A stretch of 64,000 nt of DNA from Aquabacterium sp. J223 (lineage in GTDB: Bacteria; Pseudomonadota; Gammaproteobacteria; Burkholderiales; Burkholderiaceae_C), in NCBI RefSeq assembly GCF_024666615.1, contig NZ_CP088297.1, forward strand, positions 3,162,001 through 3,226,000, in the 5' to 3' direction. Each line of letters opens with the position of its first letter. The stretch's first letter is position 1. The translations under genes and the position numbers were made by a program. The notes below the pieces were generated by a model. The model saw only the letters and a program-made list of their open reading frames with translations. It did not search any database and was not told the DNA's origin. Positions 16,646 through 25,824 of the stretch are shown here, piece after piece.

Positions 16646-18142
16646 GTGAGCCTCTTCTCCGCCAGCCACGCGCCCACGGTCTTCGCCTCGACGGTGGCCG
16701 AGCCGCCACCGGCCGACGCCCTGGACAGCCTGCTGCTGGACGACTCGGCCCCGGACGACGACCGCCCGCTGGCCGAGCTGCCGACCATCGGCCGCATCGG
16801 CCGCTACGAGTTGAAGCACCGCCTGGGCGAAGGCGGACTCGGCTGCGTCTACGCCGCCTGGGACCCGCTGCTGTCGCGCGAGATCGCGCTCAAGGTGCTG
16901 AACCTGCAGCTCACCGCCGAGGACGCGCCGGCCGCCGAAGCCCTCTTCCTGCAGGAAGCGCGGGCGGCCGCGCGGCTGACCCATCGCCACATCGTCACGG
17001 TCTACGACGCCGGCAGCAGCGACCAGGGCCTGTACCTGGTGATGGAGCGGCTGAAGGGCCGCGACCTGCGGCAGGCGCTGGCCGCCGGCTGGCGGCCGAC
17101 GGCCAGCCAGGCGGCGCACGTGGTGCGGCGCCTGGCGGAGGCGCTGTCGGTGGCGCACGCGCAGGGCGTGGTGCATTGCGACGTCAAGCCGGCCAACATC
17201 TTCCTCGCCGGCGACAGCCCCAAGCTGCTCGACTTCGGCATCGCCCGCGTCACCCGGTCGGGCGGCCCCGGTGGCGCCGGCGGCGACGCGCCGGGCCACT
17301 GGGTCGGCGGCTCGCCGGCCTACATGGCGCCCGAGGTGCGCGACGGCCGGCCGGCCGACGGCCGCAGCGACGTCTATGCCCTCGGCGTGGTGCTGCAGGA
17401 GCTGCTCGCCGCCCGTCAGGCCGCGCAGGAACAGCCGCCCGACGCCGCCCAGCGGCGTCTGGCGGCCATCGCGGCCCGTGCCGTGGCGCACGACCCGGCG
17501 CAGCGCCTGGGCTCGGCCTCGCTGCTCGCACAGGCGCTGCGCCTGTGGCAGGCCCAGACATCGCCACGCCGTCGCGACGGCCTCGGGCCGCGTCGCTGGT
17601 GGCCGGCCCTGCTGTCGCTGGCGGTGCTGGGCGCGGTGCTGCTCTGGCCCAAGGCCCGGCCGCTGCCCGTGCATCCGGCGCCGGTGGCGGCCGCGGCGCC
17701 TGCCGCGGCGGTGGCCGTCCCCGTCGAGGCCACGCAGCCCGCCGCGCTGACCGCAGGGCCGTCGCCGGCGGCAACCCCGCAGACGGCCGACGAGGCGCCG
17801 GCGACCGCCACCCGCGTCGCCCAGGCCGGCCCGCCGCCCCGTGCCGAACGCCGCCCCCGCCGCACCGAGCCGGCCCGGGCGCCGGAGGCCGTCCGGCCCG
17901 CCGCCGCCACGCCGGCCGCGGCCGCGGTGCAGGGCCAGCTGCACCTCGCGGTGACGCCGTGGGCCGAGGTGGAGATCGACGGTGCGCCCGCCGGCGTCAC
18001 CCCGCCGCTGTCGCGGCTCATGCTCTCCGAGGGTGCCCACACCATCGTGTTGCGCAACGCCGACTTCCCGCCGCACCAGGTGCGCGTCACCGTGTCGTCC
18101 GAGCAGCCCACGGTGGTCCGCCATCGCTTCGGCAGCCCCTGA
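16646..18142 (+). CDS. Membrane-bound serine/threonine protein kinase with C-terminal PEGA-like domain
   Basis: A 498-residue protein (GTG start). The kinase domain begins at about residue 53: RYELKHRLGEGGLGCVYAAW (Gly loop 61-66), ALKVL with Lys83, then VVHCDVKPANIF, LLDFGIARV, SPAYMAPEV and RSDVYALGVVL. The catalytic loop reads HCD (177-179) instead of HRD, so it is a non-RD kinase. One transmembrane helix (about 318-335) leads to an Ala/Pro-rich linker and a periplasmic PEGA-like domain (LAVTPWAEVEIDGAPAG). The next gene, 5 bp on, encodes a TssQ-like lipoprotein; such pairs are linked to type VI secretion in betaproteobacteria, though no T6SS gene is in this window. Confidence 0.85.
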   Translation: MSLFSASHAPTVFASTVAEPPPADALDSLLLDDSAPDDDRPLAELPTIGRIGRYELKHRLGEGGLGCVYAAWDPLLSREIALKVLNLQLTAEDAPAAEALFLQEARAAARLTHRHIVTVYDAGSSDQGLYLVMERLKGRDLRQALAAGWRPTASQAAHVVRRLAEALSVAHAQGVVHCDVKPANIFLAGDSPKLLDFGIARVTRSGGPGGAGGDAPGHWVGGSPAYMAPEVRDGRPADGRSDVYALGVVLQELLAARQAAQEQPPDAAQRRLAAIAARAVAHDPAQRLGSASLLAQALRLWQAQTSPRRRDGLGPRRWWPALLSLAVLGAVLLWPKARPLPVHPAPVAAAAPAAAVAVPVEATQPAALTAGPSPAATPQTADEAPATATRVAQAGPPPRAERRPRRTEPARAPEAVRPAAATPAAAAVQGQLHLAVTPWAEVEIDGAPAGVTPPLSRLMLSEGAHTIVLRNADFPPHQVRVTVSSEQPTVVRHRFGSP

Positions 18143-18147
18143 CCGCC

Positions 18148-18546
18148 ATGCCGCCTCGTCGCCTTCGAGCACCGACGTCGGCGTGGACCCTGCTGGTCCT
18201 GCTGGCAGGGTGCGCGGCACCGCCGCCGCCCACCGGGCTCACCGACCTGGTCGCCCGGCCCGCCGAGCAGGCGCTGTGGACCGGCTGGCGCGCCTACGAC
18301 GACGGCGAGTACGCGCAGGCCGAGAAGTCCCTGCGCGAGTCGCTGGCGCTCGGCCTGGCCGCCCCGCGCGACCGGGCGCAGGCGCACAAGCTGCTCGCCT
18401 TCGTGCTGTGCAGCCGCCGGCAGCTGGACGATTGCGAGCAGGCCTTTCGTGCCGCCCGCGCCGCGGACCCGGCCTTCGACCTTGCCCGCTCCGAGGCCGG
18501 GCACCCGCTGTGGGGACCGGTGTGGCGCCGGGTGGCCGGGCGCTGA
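18148..18546 (+). CDS. TssQ-like T6SS-associated lipoprotein
   Basis: A 132-residue protein. The N-terminal signal ends in the lipobox LLAGC, so it is a predicted lipoprotein. The mature part is a short TPR-like helical repeat: LWTGWRAYDDGEYAQAEKSL, RDRAQAHKLLAFVLCSRRQLDDCEQAFRAARAADPAFDL and a conserved end SEAGHPLWGPVWRR. The pattern of one TPR with a paired CxxxxxxxxC and the GHPxWGPV end matches what I recall of the TssQ family; this is recall, not a search. It is 5 bp after the kinase gene, likely one operon. Confidence 0.65.
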   Translation: MPPRRLRAPTSAWTLLVLLAGCAAPPPPTGLTDLVARPAEQALWTGWRAYDDGEYAQAEKSLRESLALGLAAPRDRAQAHKLLAFVLCSRRQLDDCEQAFRAARAADPAFDLARSEAGHPLWGPVWRRVAGR

Positions 18547-18650
18547 CCCCGCCGCGCCGGGCCGTCCCGGCCCGCCCCGCATAATCGCGGCTCCCGCCCG
18601 ACCGACCGCGTCGGGCGCTTTCCTTCCGACCGCTGCGCTTCTCGCCCGCC

Positions 18651-19103
18651 TTGGCCCTGCCCGCCGCCGATCGATCCGACCGCCCGGTGGTGCACCGGGA
18701 GCCGGTGCGGGTCTACTGGGAAGACACCGACGCCGGAGGCGTCGTCTTCTACGCCAACTACCTGAAGTTCTTCGAGCGCGCCCGCACCGAATGGCTGCGC
18801 TCACTCGGCTTCGGCCAGCAGCGGCTGCGCGACGAGACCGGCCTCATCTTCGTCGTCACCGAGACCACGGTGCGCTACCACCGGCCGGCGCGGCTGGACG
18901 ACCGGCTGGAACTCACGGTGGCGTTGCATGCTCTGCACAGGGCCTCGCTGCGCGTGGTGCAGCAGGCCTGGCGCGGGGACGAACTGCTGGCCGAGGGCGA
19001 CATCCGCATCGGCTGCGTGTCGGCGGCGGACTTCCGGCCGCAGCGCCTGCCGGCACCGCTGACGGCGGCGCTGGCCCCTCTCGACAACCACACCCAGGAA
19101 TGA
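18651..19103 (+). CDS. ybgC: Tol-Pal system-associated acyl-CoA thioesterase YbgC
   Basis: A 150-residue hotdog-fold protein from a TTG at 18651; GTG codons at 18687 and 18690 are alternatives that begin just before the conserved part. Signature REPVRVYWEDTDAGGVVFYANYLKFFERARTEW includes the catalytic Asp of the 4-hydroxybenzoyl-CoA thioesterase-like family. It is the usual first gene of the tol operon. Its stop overlaps the tolQ start by 4 bp. Confidence 0.9.
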   Translation: MALPAADRSDRPVVHREPVRVYWEDTDAGGVVFYANYLKFFERARTEWLRSLGFGQQRLRDETGLIFVVTETTVRYHRPARLDDRLELTVALHALHRASLRVVQQAWRGDELLAEGDIRIGCVSAADFRPQRLPAPLTAALAPLDNHTQE

Positions 19104-19801
19104 ACCAGGACCTTTCGATCGTCACGCTGGTGCTGCACGCCAGCGCCGTGGTGCAGGTGGTGATGGCCGGGCTGCTGCTCACCTCGCTGGCCAGCTGGAC
19201 CGTCATCTTCGGCAAGCTGCTGGGCCTCGCCCGGGTGCGGCGCGACAACGACGAGTTCGAGCGCGAGTTCTGGTCCGGCAAGAACCTCGCGGACCTGCAG
19301 CAGCAGGCCGCGGCGCGGGCAGACGGCGCGCCGCTGGAGCGCATCTTCGCCAGCGGCATGCGCGAGTTCCTCAAGCTGCGCGAGCGCCGGCTCGACGCCG
19401 GCGCCCAGCTCGACGGCGCGCGGCGCGCCATGCGCGCCAGCTTCCAGCGCGAGCTCGACGCCATCGAGTCGCACCTGTCCTTCCTCGGCTCGGTGGCCTC
19501 GGTCAGCCCGTACATCGGCCTCTTCGGCACCGTGTGGGGGATCATGCACGCCTTCGTCGGCCTGTCGAACCTGCAGCAGGTGACGCTGGCCACGGTGGCG
19601 CCGGGCATCGCCGAGGCGCTGGTGGCCACCGCCATCGGCCTGTTCGCCGCCATCCCCGCGGTCATCGCCTACAACCGCTTCGCGCGCGACATCGACCGCA
19701 TCGCCATCCAGCTGGAGACCTTCATCGAGGAGTTCTCCAACATCCTGCAGCGCAACGCCGCCGCCGGTGCCGCCCCGGCGCCGGCGCCGGCGCCGCGCTG
19801 A
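19100..19801 (+). CDS. tolQ: Tol-Pal system proton channel protein TolQ
   Basis: A 233-residue inner-membrane protein with three transmembrane segments: about 10-35, about 134-155 (SPYIGLFGTVWGIMHAFVGL) and about 170-195 (VAPGIAEALVATAIGLFAAIPAV). Those last two carry the MotA/TolQ/ExbB proton-channel signature. With TolR it uses the proton gradient to energise TolA for outer-membrane constriction at division. Coupled to ybgC by ATGA overlap and followed by tolR after 12 bp. Confidence 0.96.
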   Translation: MNQDLSIVTLVLHASAVVQVVMAGLLLTSLASWTVIFGKLLGLARVRRDNDEFEREFWSGKNLADLQQQAAARADGAPLERIFASGMREFLKLRERRLDAGAQLDGARRAMRASFQRELDAIESHLSFLGSVASVSPYIGLFGTVWGIMHAFVGLSNLQQVTLATVAPGIAEALVATAIGLFAAIPAVIAYNRFARDIDRIAIQLETFIEEFSNILQRNAAAGAAPAPAPAPR

Positions 19802-19813
19802 GGGCCGAGCGCC

Positions 19814-20234
<421 letters not shown>

Positions 20235-20242
<8 letters not shown>

Positions 20243-21168
20243 GACACCGACCCGCGGGCCGCACGCCGGGCCGGCGCAGGCGCCCGGCGAGGGGCTGCGG
20301 CCGCGCAAGCCGCACCGGCTGGGCACCGGGGCCCTGCTGGCCATCGGCGTGCACGTGCTGCTGCTGCTGGCGCTGACGGTGCACCTCCACTGGCGGTCGG
20401 AGACACCGTCGGCGGTCAGCGCCGAGCTGTGGTCGGCCGTGCCGCAGGTGGCGGCGCCACCCGCCGCGGAGCCGCCGCCCCCCGCGCCCCCCACCGCCAG
20501 CGGCGCCGACCCCCGCACCGCCGCCGCCGGCGCCGGTGGTCGACCGCGACGCCGACATCGCCCTCGAGAAGAAGAAGCGCGAGGCCGAACGCGAGCGCGA
20601 GCGGGAACGCGAGCAGCAGCGGCAGCTGGCCGAGAAGCGCGAGCGCGAGGCGGAGAAGAAGGCCGCCGCCGAGAAGAAGAAGGAGGCCGAACGCCTGGCC
20701 AAGGAAAAAGCGGACAAGGCCGAGAAGGCCGAGCAGCAGGCCAGGGACGCGCAGCGCCGCAAGGACGACGAGCGCCTGGCCGCGCTGGCCGAACAGGCGC
20801 GGCAGGACCAGCTGAAGCGCATGCAGTCGCAGCTCGGCGGCGTGGCGGGGGCCACCGGGTCACCCGGCGCCACCGGCACCGCGTTGCGCGACAGCGGGCC
20901 CTCGGCCAGCTACGCCGGCCGGGTCGTCGCGCGCATCAAACCCAACATCGTCTTCGGCGACGAGGTCGGCGGCAACCCGGTGGCCGAGGTCGAGGTGCGC
21001 GCCGCGCCCGACGGCACCATCGTCGGCCGCCGCATCAGCAAGAGCAGCGGCGTCAAGGAATGGGACGAGGCGGTGCTGCGCGCCATCGACCGCACCGCCA
21101 CCCTGCCGCGCGACACCGACGGCCGGGTGCCCAGCCCGATGGTCATCGGCTTCCGGCCGCGGGAGTAG
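20235..21168 (+). pseudogene. tolA: Cell-envelope integrity protein TolA, frameshifted in a C-rich stretch
   Basis: The start at 20235 gives the short cytoplasmic tail and the single membrane helix (LGTGALLAIGVHVLLLLALTVHL), then PPAAEPPPPAPP. The frame breaks at about 20475-20500, which holds two C6 runs; one surplus C accounts for it. In the other frame the protein resumes as PVVDRDADIALEKKKREAERE, the long charged helical domain (Lys/Glu/Ala), and the TolA C-terminal domain (YAGRVVARIKPNIVFGDEV, NPVAEVEVRAAPDGTIVGRRI), ending at 21168. The restored length is about 310 residues. TolA bridges inner and outer membrane. Because tolQR are intact and the whole of domain II-III is preserved, a homopolymer sequencing error is more likely than gene loss. 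Confidence 0.88.
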
Positions 21169-21293
21169 GTCCCCCGGCCTCGCGGCCGCACGGGCGTGAA
21201 CAGCCCGGTGGCGCCGCCGCTGTTCGGCCCATCGCGTCCGCGTCACCCGCCCTACCCTCGCGCATCGGCCCCCGGTGGCCGCATGGCGCCGAC

Positions 21294-23813
21294 GTGGACG
21301 ATGAGCGACCTTTCCCTGCCCCCCTGACCCCGTTTGCCAACGGCCAGCCGCCGCTGTCCGGCCCCTTCCGCTGGCCGACCCCTCCCTTCGCCGCCTACCC
21401 GGCGTCGCCGCTGCAGTGGCTGCCCGAGCCGTGCGAGATCGAGGGCCTGAACGGCAAGCTCATCCGCGGCAAGCTGCTGGAGCTGCAGCCCGAGGCGCTG
21501 CAGGCCGTGGTGCAGGTGCCGGGCGCGCGCAGCAGCCTGGTGCTGCGCTTCTCGCAGTTCCGCCGCCTGCTGCTGACCACCCCGCTGCAGCCGGTGCCCG
21601 TGCCCAGCGCCGACCCGCATGCGGCCATGCTGGAGCACCGGCATGAATCGGACTGGCGGCTGCAGCTGCCCGACGGCGGCAGCGCCACCGGGCGCACCGT
21701 CGGCCATGTCGAGACGGCGGCCGGCCTCTTCCTCTTTCCGCCGGCCGATGCGGAGGGCGCGGTGCAGCGGCTGTTCCTGCCCAAGCAGGCCTACGTGGCG
21801 GTGGAACTCGGGCCGCGCATCGGCGAGGTGCTGATCGAGCAGAACGCCGTGACGGCCGCGCAGGTCGAGGCGGTGGCCGACGAGCAGCACCGGCTGCGCC
21901 AGCGCAAGCTGGGCGACATCCTGATCAACCGCCAGATCGTCGAGCCGGACCAGCTGATGAGCGCGCTGGACCAGCAGGCCAAGATGCCGATGGTGCGCAT
22001 CGGCGAGGCGCTGATCGCGCTCGGCCTGATCACCGACGACCAGCTGGGCGAGGCGCTGGAACGCCAGCGCGAGGACCGCAGCGTGCCCCTGGGCGAGCTG
22101 CTGGTGCGATCGGGCCGCGTCTCGCGCGCCGACCTGCAGAACGCACTGGCGCGCAAGATGGGCTACCCGTTCGTCGACGTGGCCAGCTTCCCCGCCGAGG
22201 TGGAGGCCGTGCGGCGGCTGCCCTATGCGGTGGCGACCCGGCTGAACACGCTGCCGCTGCTGTGGCGGTCGGGCCGGTTGATGGTGGCGCTGGAGGATCC
22301 GTCGCGCCGCGACGTGATCGAGGAGCTGGAGTTCGCGGCGCAGGGCAAGGTGGTGCCCGCGCTGGCCGACGGCACCGCCCTGGGCCGCGCCATCGACACG
22401 CTGTACGAGCGCTTCGGCATGACCGGCAGCGGCAGCCGGCCCAGCTTCCATGCCGACGACGGCATCGAATTCGACCTGCAGGACGCGGGCAAGCTGCTCG
22501 AATCCCTCGAGCGCCAGCAGAACGAGCGCGAGGAGCGCGAGGACGACGAGCCGCTGATCGAGCAGTCGGACAACCAGCTGGTGCGGCTGATCAACACGAT
22601 GATCATCGACGCCCATTCGCAGCGGGCCTCCGACATCCACATCGAGACCCAGCCGGGGCGCGAGAAGGTCAAGGTGCGCTTCCGCCGCGACGGCGTGCTC
22701 AAGCCCTACCTGGAGCTGCCGCACACCTACCGGGCGGCCATGGTGGCGCGGCTGAAGATCATGTGCGACCTCGACATCTCCGAGCGCCGCAAGCCGCAGG
22801 ACGGCAAGATCAACTTTGCCAAGTTCTCGCCGCAGCACAAGCTGGAGCTGCGCGTGGCCACCATCCCCACCGCCAACGGGCTGGAGGACGTGGTGATGCG
22901 GCTGCTGGCCTCGGCCCGTCCGCTGCCGCTGAAGAGCCTGGGCCTGTCGGAGCGCAACCTGCAGCGCCTGACCGAGTCGATCGAGCGGCCCTACGGCATG
23001 GTGCTGTGCGTCGGCCCCACCGGTTCCGGCAAGACGACCACGCTGCACTCCGCGCTCGGCCACATCAACAAGCCCGAACGCAAGATCTGGACGGCCGAGG
23101 ACCCGGTGGAGATCACCCAGGCCGGCCTGCGCCAGGTGCAGGTCAACCCGAAGATCGACTGGACCTTCGCCAAGGCGCTGCGCGCCTTCCTGCGCGCCGA
23201 CCCGGACGTGATCATGGTCGGCGAGATCCGCGACGAGGAGACCGCGCAGACCGCGGTGGAAGCGTCGCTGACCGGCCACCTGGTGATGTCCACCCTGCAC
23301 ACCAACAGCGCGCCTGAAACGGTGACCCGGCTGCTGGACATGGGGCTGGACCCGTTCAACTTCGGCGACTCGCTGCTGGCCGTGCTGGCACAGCGGCTGG
23401 TGCGGCGGCTGTGCGCCAAGTGCCGGGTGGCCGAGCCGGCCAGCGACACGCAGGTCGAGGAGCTGATGGCGGACTACCTGCACGTCTTTCCCGATGCCTC
23501 GGTGCGGCCCACCGAGGACGCCCTGCGCACGGAATGGCTGGGCCGCTTCGGCCAGAACGGACGGCTGCAGCACTTCCATTCGCCCGGCTGCCCGGACTGC
23601 GAAGGGACCGGCGAACGGGGCCGCGTCGGCCTGCACGAGCTGATGGTGGTGAGCCGGCCGCTGCGCCGCATGATCCACCAGCGCGAAGGCGTCGAGGCCC
23701 TGCTGCGCCAGGGCATGGCCGAGGGCATGCGCAGCCTGCGCCAGGACGGCATCGAGAAGGTGCTGTCCGGCCTGACCACCATCGACGAGGTGCGGGCCAC
23801 CAGCAACGCCTGA
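21294..23813 (+). CDS. PilB/GspE-family secretion ATPase with MshEN-type N-terminal domains
   Basis: An 839-residue protein if it starts at the GTG 21294; an ATG at 21301 in another frame runs into a stop after a C6 run, so the true N-terminus is unsure. An N-terminal domain (WLPEPCEIEGLNGKLIRG) is followed by two MshEN-like modules (IGEVLIEQNAVTAAQVEAV; LGELLVRSGRVSRADLQNAL) and the ATPase: SDNQLVRLINTMIIDAHSQRASDIHIE, Walker A GPTGSGKTT (about 573-581), Asp box and Walker B (DPDVIMVGEIRDEETA), and a zinc site CAKC...CPDC. MshEN modules bind c-di-GMP in relatives. It could power a type IV pilus, an MSHA-like pilus or a T2SS. Its place after tolA, where tolB is expected, is odd. Confidence 0.85.
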   Translation: MDDERPFPAPLTPFANGQPPLSGPFRWPTPPFAAYPASPLQWLPEPCEIEGLNGKLIRGKLLELQPEALQAVVQVPGARSSLVLRFSQFRRLLLTTPLQPVPVPSADPHAAMLEHRHESDWRLQLPDGGSATGRTVGHVETAAGLFLFPPADAEGAVQRLFLPKQAYVAVELGPRIGEVLIEQNAVTAAQVEAVADEQHRLRQRKLGDILINRQIVEPDQLMSALDQQAKMPMVRIGEALIALGLITDDQLGEALERQREDRSVPLGELLVRSGRVSRADLQNALARKMGYPFVDVASFPAEVEAVRRLPYAVATRLNTLPLLWRSGRLMVALEDPSRRDVIEELEFAAQGKVVPALADGTALGRAIDTLYERFGMTGSGSRPSFHADDGIEFDLQDAGKLLESLERQQNEREEREDDEPLIEQSDNQLVRLINTMIIDAHSQRASDIHIETQPGREKVKVRFRRDGVLKPYLELPHTYRAAMVARLKIMCDLDISERRKPQDGKINFAKFSPQHKLELRVATIPTANGLEDVVMRLLASARPLPLKSLGLSERNLQRLTESIERPYGMVLCVGPTGSGKTTTLHSALGHINKPERKIWTAEDPVEITQAGLRQVQVNPKIDWTFAKALRAFLRADPDVIMVGEIRDEETAQTAVEASLTGHLVMSTLHTNSAPETVTRLLDMGLDPFNFGDSLLAVLAQRLVRRLCAKCRVAEPASDTQVEELMADYLHVFPDASVRPTEDALRTEWLGRFGQNGRLQHFHSPGCPDCEGTGERGRVGLHELMVVSRPLRRMIHQREGVEALLRQGMAEGMRSLRQDGIEKVLSGLTTIDEVRATSNA

Positions 23814-23880
23814 TCACACCCGCCCGGCGCTCGCGCCGGCGTCGGCGACGGGGCACGTTCCGTGGGCATCGACGTTGCCC

Positions 23881-24477
23881 ATGGACCGCATGAGCAACGC
23901 CGTAACCGTTTGTCGGCGGCTGGTGGGCTGGGGCCTGGCGGCCCTGGCCGGCACCGCCGCCGCCCAGTCCCCCGCCGCCCCGCCCCCTGCCGCCAGCGAG
24001 CCGCGCTGGATCGTCTTCGCCGAGGTCGGCCAGCAGACCGACGCGCACAGCCTGACCGCCGGCTTCGGCCGCGACGTCGCCCGCCGCTGGTCCCTGGGCT
24101 CCGGCGAGGTGAGCGCGCGCTGGGAGGTGTCCGTCGGACGCTGGTGGATCGACGAGCGCGCCGCCGACGGGCCGTCGTCGGTCGACCGCATCGGCGTCAC
24201 GCCGCTGGTGCGCTGGCAGCCGGACCAGGGCCGCTCGCCCTGGTTCGTCGAAGGCGGCATCGGCCTCAACTACATCGGGCCGAACTACCGCACCGACACC
24301 GACCGCTTCGCCACGCGCTGGAACTTCGGCGACCACCTGGCCGTCGGCCGCCGCATCGGCAGCAGCGGCCGCCACGAGCTGTCGCTGCGGCTGTCGCACT
24401 TCTCCAATGGCGGCGTGCGCGAGCCCAACCCGGGCGCCGACTTCGTGCAGCTGCGCTGGGCCATGCGCCTGCCCTGA
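23881..24477 (+). CDS. PagL-like lipid A 3-O-deacylase (acyloxyacyl hydrolase family)
   Basis: A 198-residue outer-membrane protein with a signal peptide ending AGTAAAQ. Alternating beta-barrel strands lead to the family active-site block RLSHFSNGGVREPNPGADF. In Pseudomonas PagL the catalytic His-Ser pair is in HYSN, with a Glu 14 residues after the His; here that position holds Asp. PagL removes the 3-position hydroxyacyl chain of lipid A and lowers endotoxicity. It is a single gene downstream of the ATPase (67 bp). The ATG at 23881 was preferred to a TTG two codons earlier. Confidence 0.8.
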   Translation: MDRMSNAVTVCRRLVGWGLAALAGTAAAQSPAAPPPAASEPRWIVFAEVGQQTDAHSLTAGFGRDVARRWSLGSGEVSARWEVSVGRWWIDERAADGPSSVDRIGVTPLVRWQPDQGRSPWFVEGGIGLNYIGPNYRTDTDRFATRWNFGDHLAVGRRIGSSGRHELSLRLSHFSNGGVREPNPGADFVQLRWAMRLP

Positions 24478-24586
24478 CGCGCTGCGACACGTCCCACGGT
24501 CGTGGGATGCCCTGACCGACGGCACCCCCTGCAGCCCGTAGACTGTCCACCCCCGCGCCCGCGCACCCGCCCTGAAAGCCTTTCCC

Positions 24587-24937
24587 ATGACCCCACGGGT
24601 TCCGCTGCTCGCCACCGGCCTGCTGTTGGCCGTCGCCAGCATCGGCCTGTGGCTTCACGCCGACCAGGGGCAGGAGGCGGCGCACGGCCTGGCCAGCGGC
24701 CACCAGCTCGTCGCCGGCCGCATGGACGCCGCCTGCCGTGCCGACGCGCAGGGCAGCGCCTGCCGCGAGGCCGAGGCGGCGGACCGCGTGGTCAAGACGC
24801 AGGCGCGCCGGGTGGCCGAACTGCAGGACGTGAAGATCGGCGGCATGGTGGGCACCAGCCTCGGGCTGCTGATGAGCGGCGGGGCGTTGGCCAGCCTGCT
24901 TCGGGCCTCGCGCCGCCAGGGCGGCCGCACCGCCTGA
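24587..24937 (+). CDS. Hypothetical small membrane protein
   Basis: A 116-residue protein I do not recognise. It has an N-terminal hydrophobic segment (LLATGLLLAVASIGLWLHA) that could be a signal anchor, a central 50-residue helical, charged region with two cysteines (AACRADAQGSACREAEAADRVV split over that region), and a second hydrophobic segment near the C-terminus (GGMVGTSLGLLMSGGALASLL). This predicts a hairpin with the loop in the periplasm. A possible disulfide there is an inference. It is isolated between the pagL-like gene and the convergent hydratase gene. Confidence 0.6.
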   Translation: MTPRVPLLATGLLLAVASIGLWLHADQGQEAAHGLASGHQLVAGRMDAACRADAQGSACREAEAADRVVKTQARRVAELQDVKIGGMVGTSLGLLMSGGALASLLRASRRQGGRTA

Positions 24938-24970
24938 CGGGCGTCGCGCCGCCGCGCCGCATCGGGGGCG

Positions 24971-25808
24971 TCAGCCCGGGCCGCCGCGCAGCGCCGCGAA
25001 GTCGGGGCGGCGCTTGTCGAAGAAGGCGCGGATGCCCTCGGCCGCCTCGGCATCGCCCTGGCTTTCCACCATCCAGCGGGCTTCCCGGTCCAGTTGCTCG
25101 TCCAGCGGCGCACCGTGCGCCGTGCGGCACAGCGCCTTGATGCGCGCCATCGCCCGTGCCGGGCCCTGCGCCAGCTGGTGGCCCCAGGCGATGGCCTCGG
25201 CCTCGGCGCGGCCGGGCTCGACCAGCCGGTTCACCGCGCCCAGGGCGGCCAGCCGTTCGGCGGTGAGGCGGTCCCCGGTCAGGCACAGCTCGGCCAGCAG
25301 CTGGCGCGAGCAGTGCTCGGCCAGGAAGGTGGTGATGCCGCCGTCCGGCGACAGGCCGACCTTGACGTAGCTCAGCGCGAAGAAGGCCTCGCGCGAGGCC
25401 ACCATCAGGTCGCAGGCCAGCGCGATCGAGAAGCCGGCTCCGGCGGCGCCGCCCTCCACCGCCGCGATCACCGGCTTGCCCACGCCGCGCAGGCGGCGCA
25501 CGAAGCCGTGCAGGACCTCGATCCGTTCACGCCGCGCCTCGGGCGGCATCTCCCGCTGGGTGGCCAACCGGTTCAGGTTGCCGCCGGCGCAGAAAAAATC
25601 CGCCGGCACCGGTGAGCACGACGGCGCCGACCGACGGGTCGGCCTCCGCCTCGTCCAGCGCCGCCATGGCGGCGGACTGGAAGGCCGGCGACAGCGCGTT
25701 GCGCGTCTTCGGGTCGTTGTTGACCAGCACCAGCACCGCGCCGTGTCGCTGCTGCAGCAGCACCGGTTCGCCGTCGGCGTTGGTCGCCACCGCAAGGGTC
25801 TGCGTCAT
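24971..25808 (-). pseudogene. Enoyl-CoA hydratase/isomerase family protein, frameshifted at a T6 run
   Basis: From the ATG at 25808 the protein reads MTQTLAVATNADGEPVLLQQ to VVLTGAGGFF, and then leaves frame at a run of six T (plus-strand A6 at 25593-25598). Dropping one T restores GGFFCAGGNLNRLATQRE and the rest of a normal crotonase: KPVIAAVEGGAAGAGFSIALACDL, LSPDGGITTFLAEHCSRQLL and a C-terminal FFDKRRPDFAAL. The corrected length is 278 residues. The FCAGGNLNRL motif and overall pattern resemble hydratases labelled alternative oxepin-CoA hydrolases in Burkholderiales, but a general enoyl-CoA hydratase is equally possible. It follows the thiolase gene by 16 bp, so it is probably in one operon with it. 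Confidence 0.85.
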
Positions 25809-25824
25809 GCCGGTCCCCCGGGGC

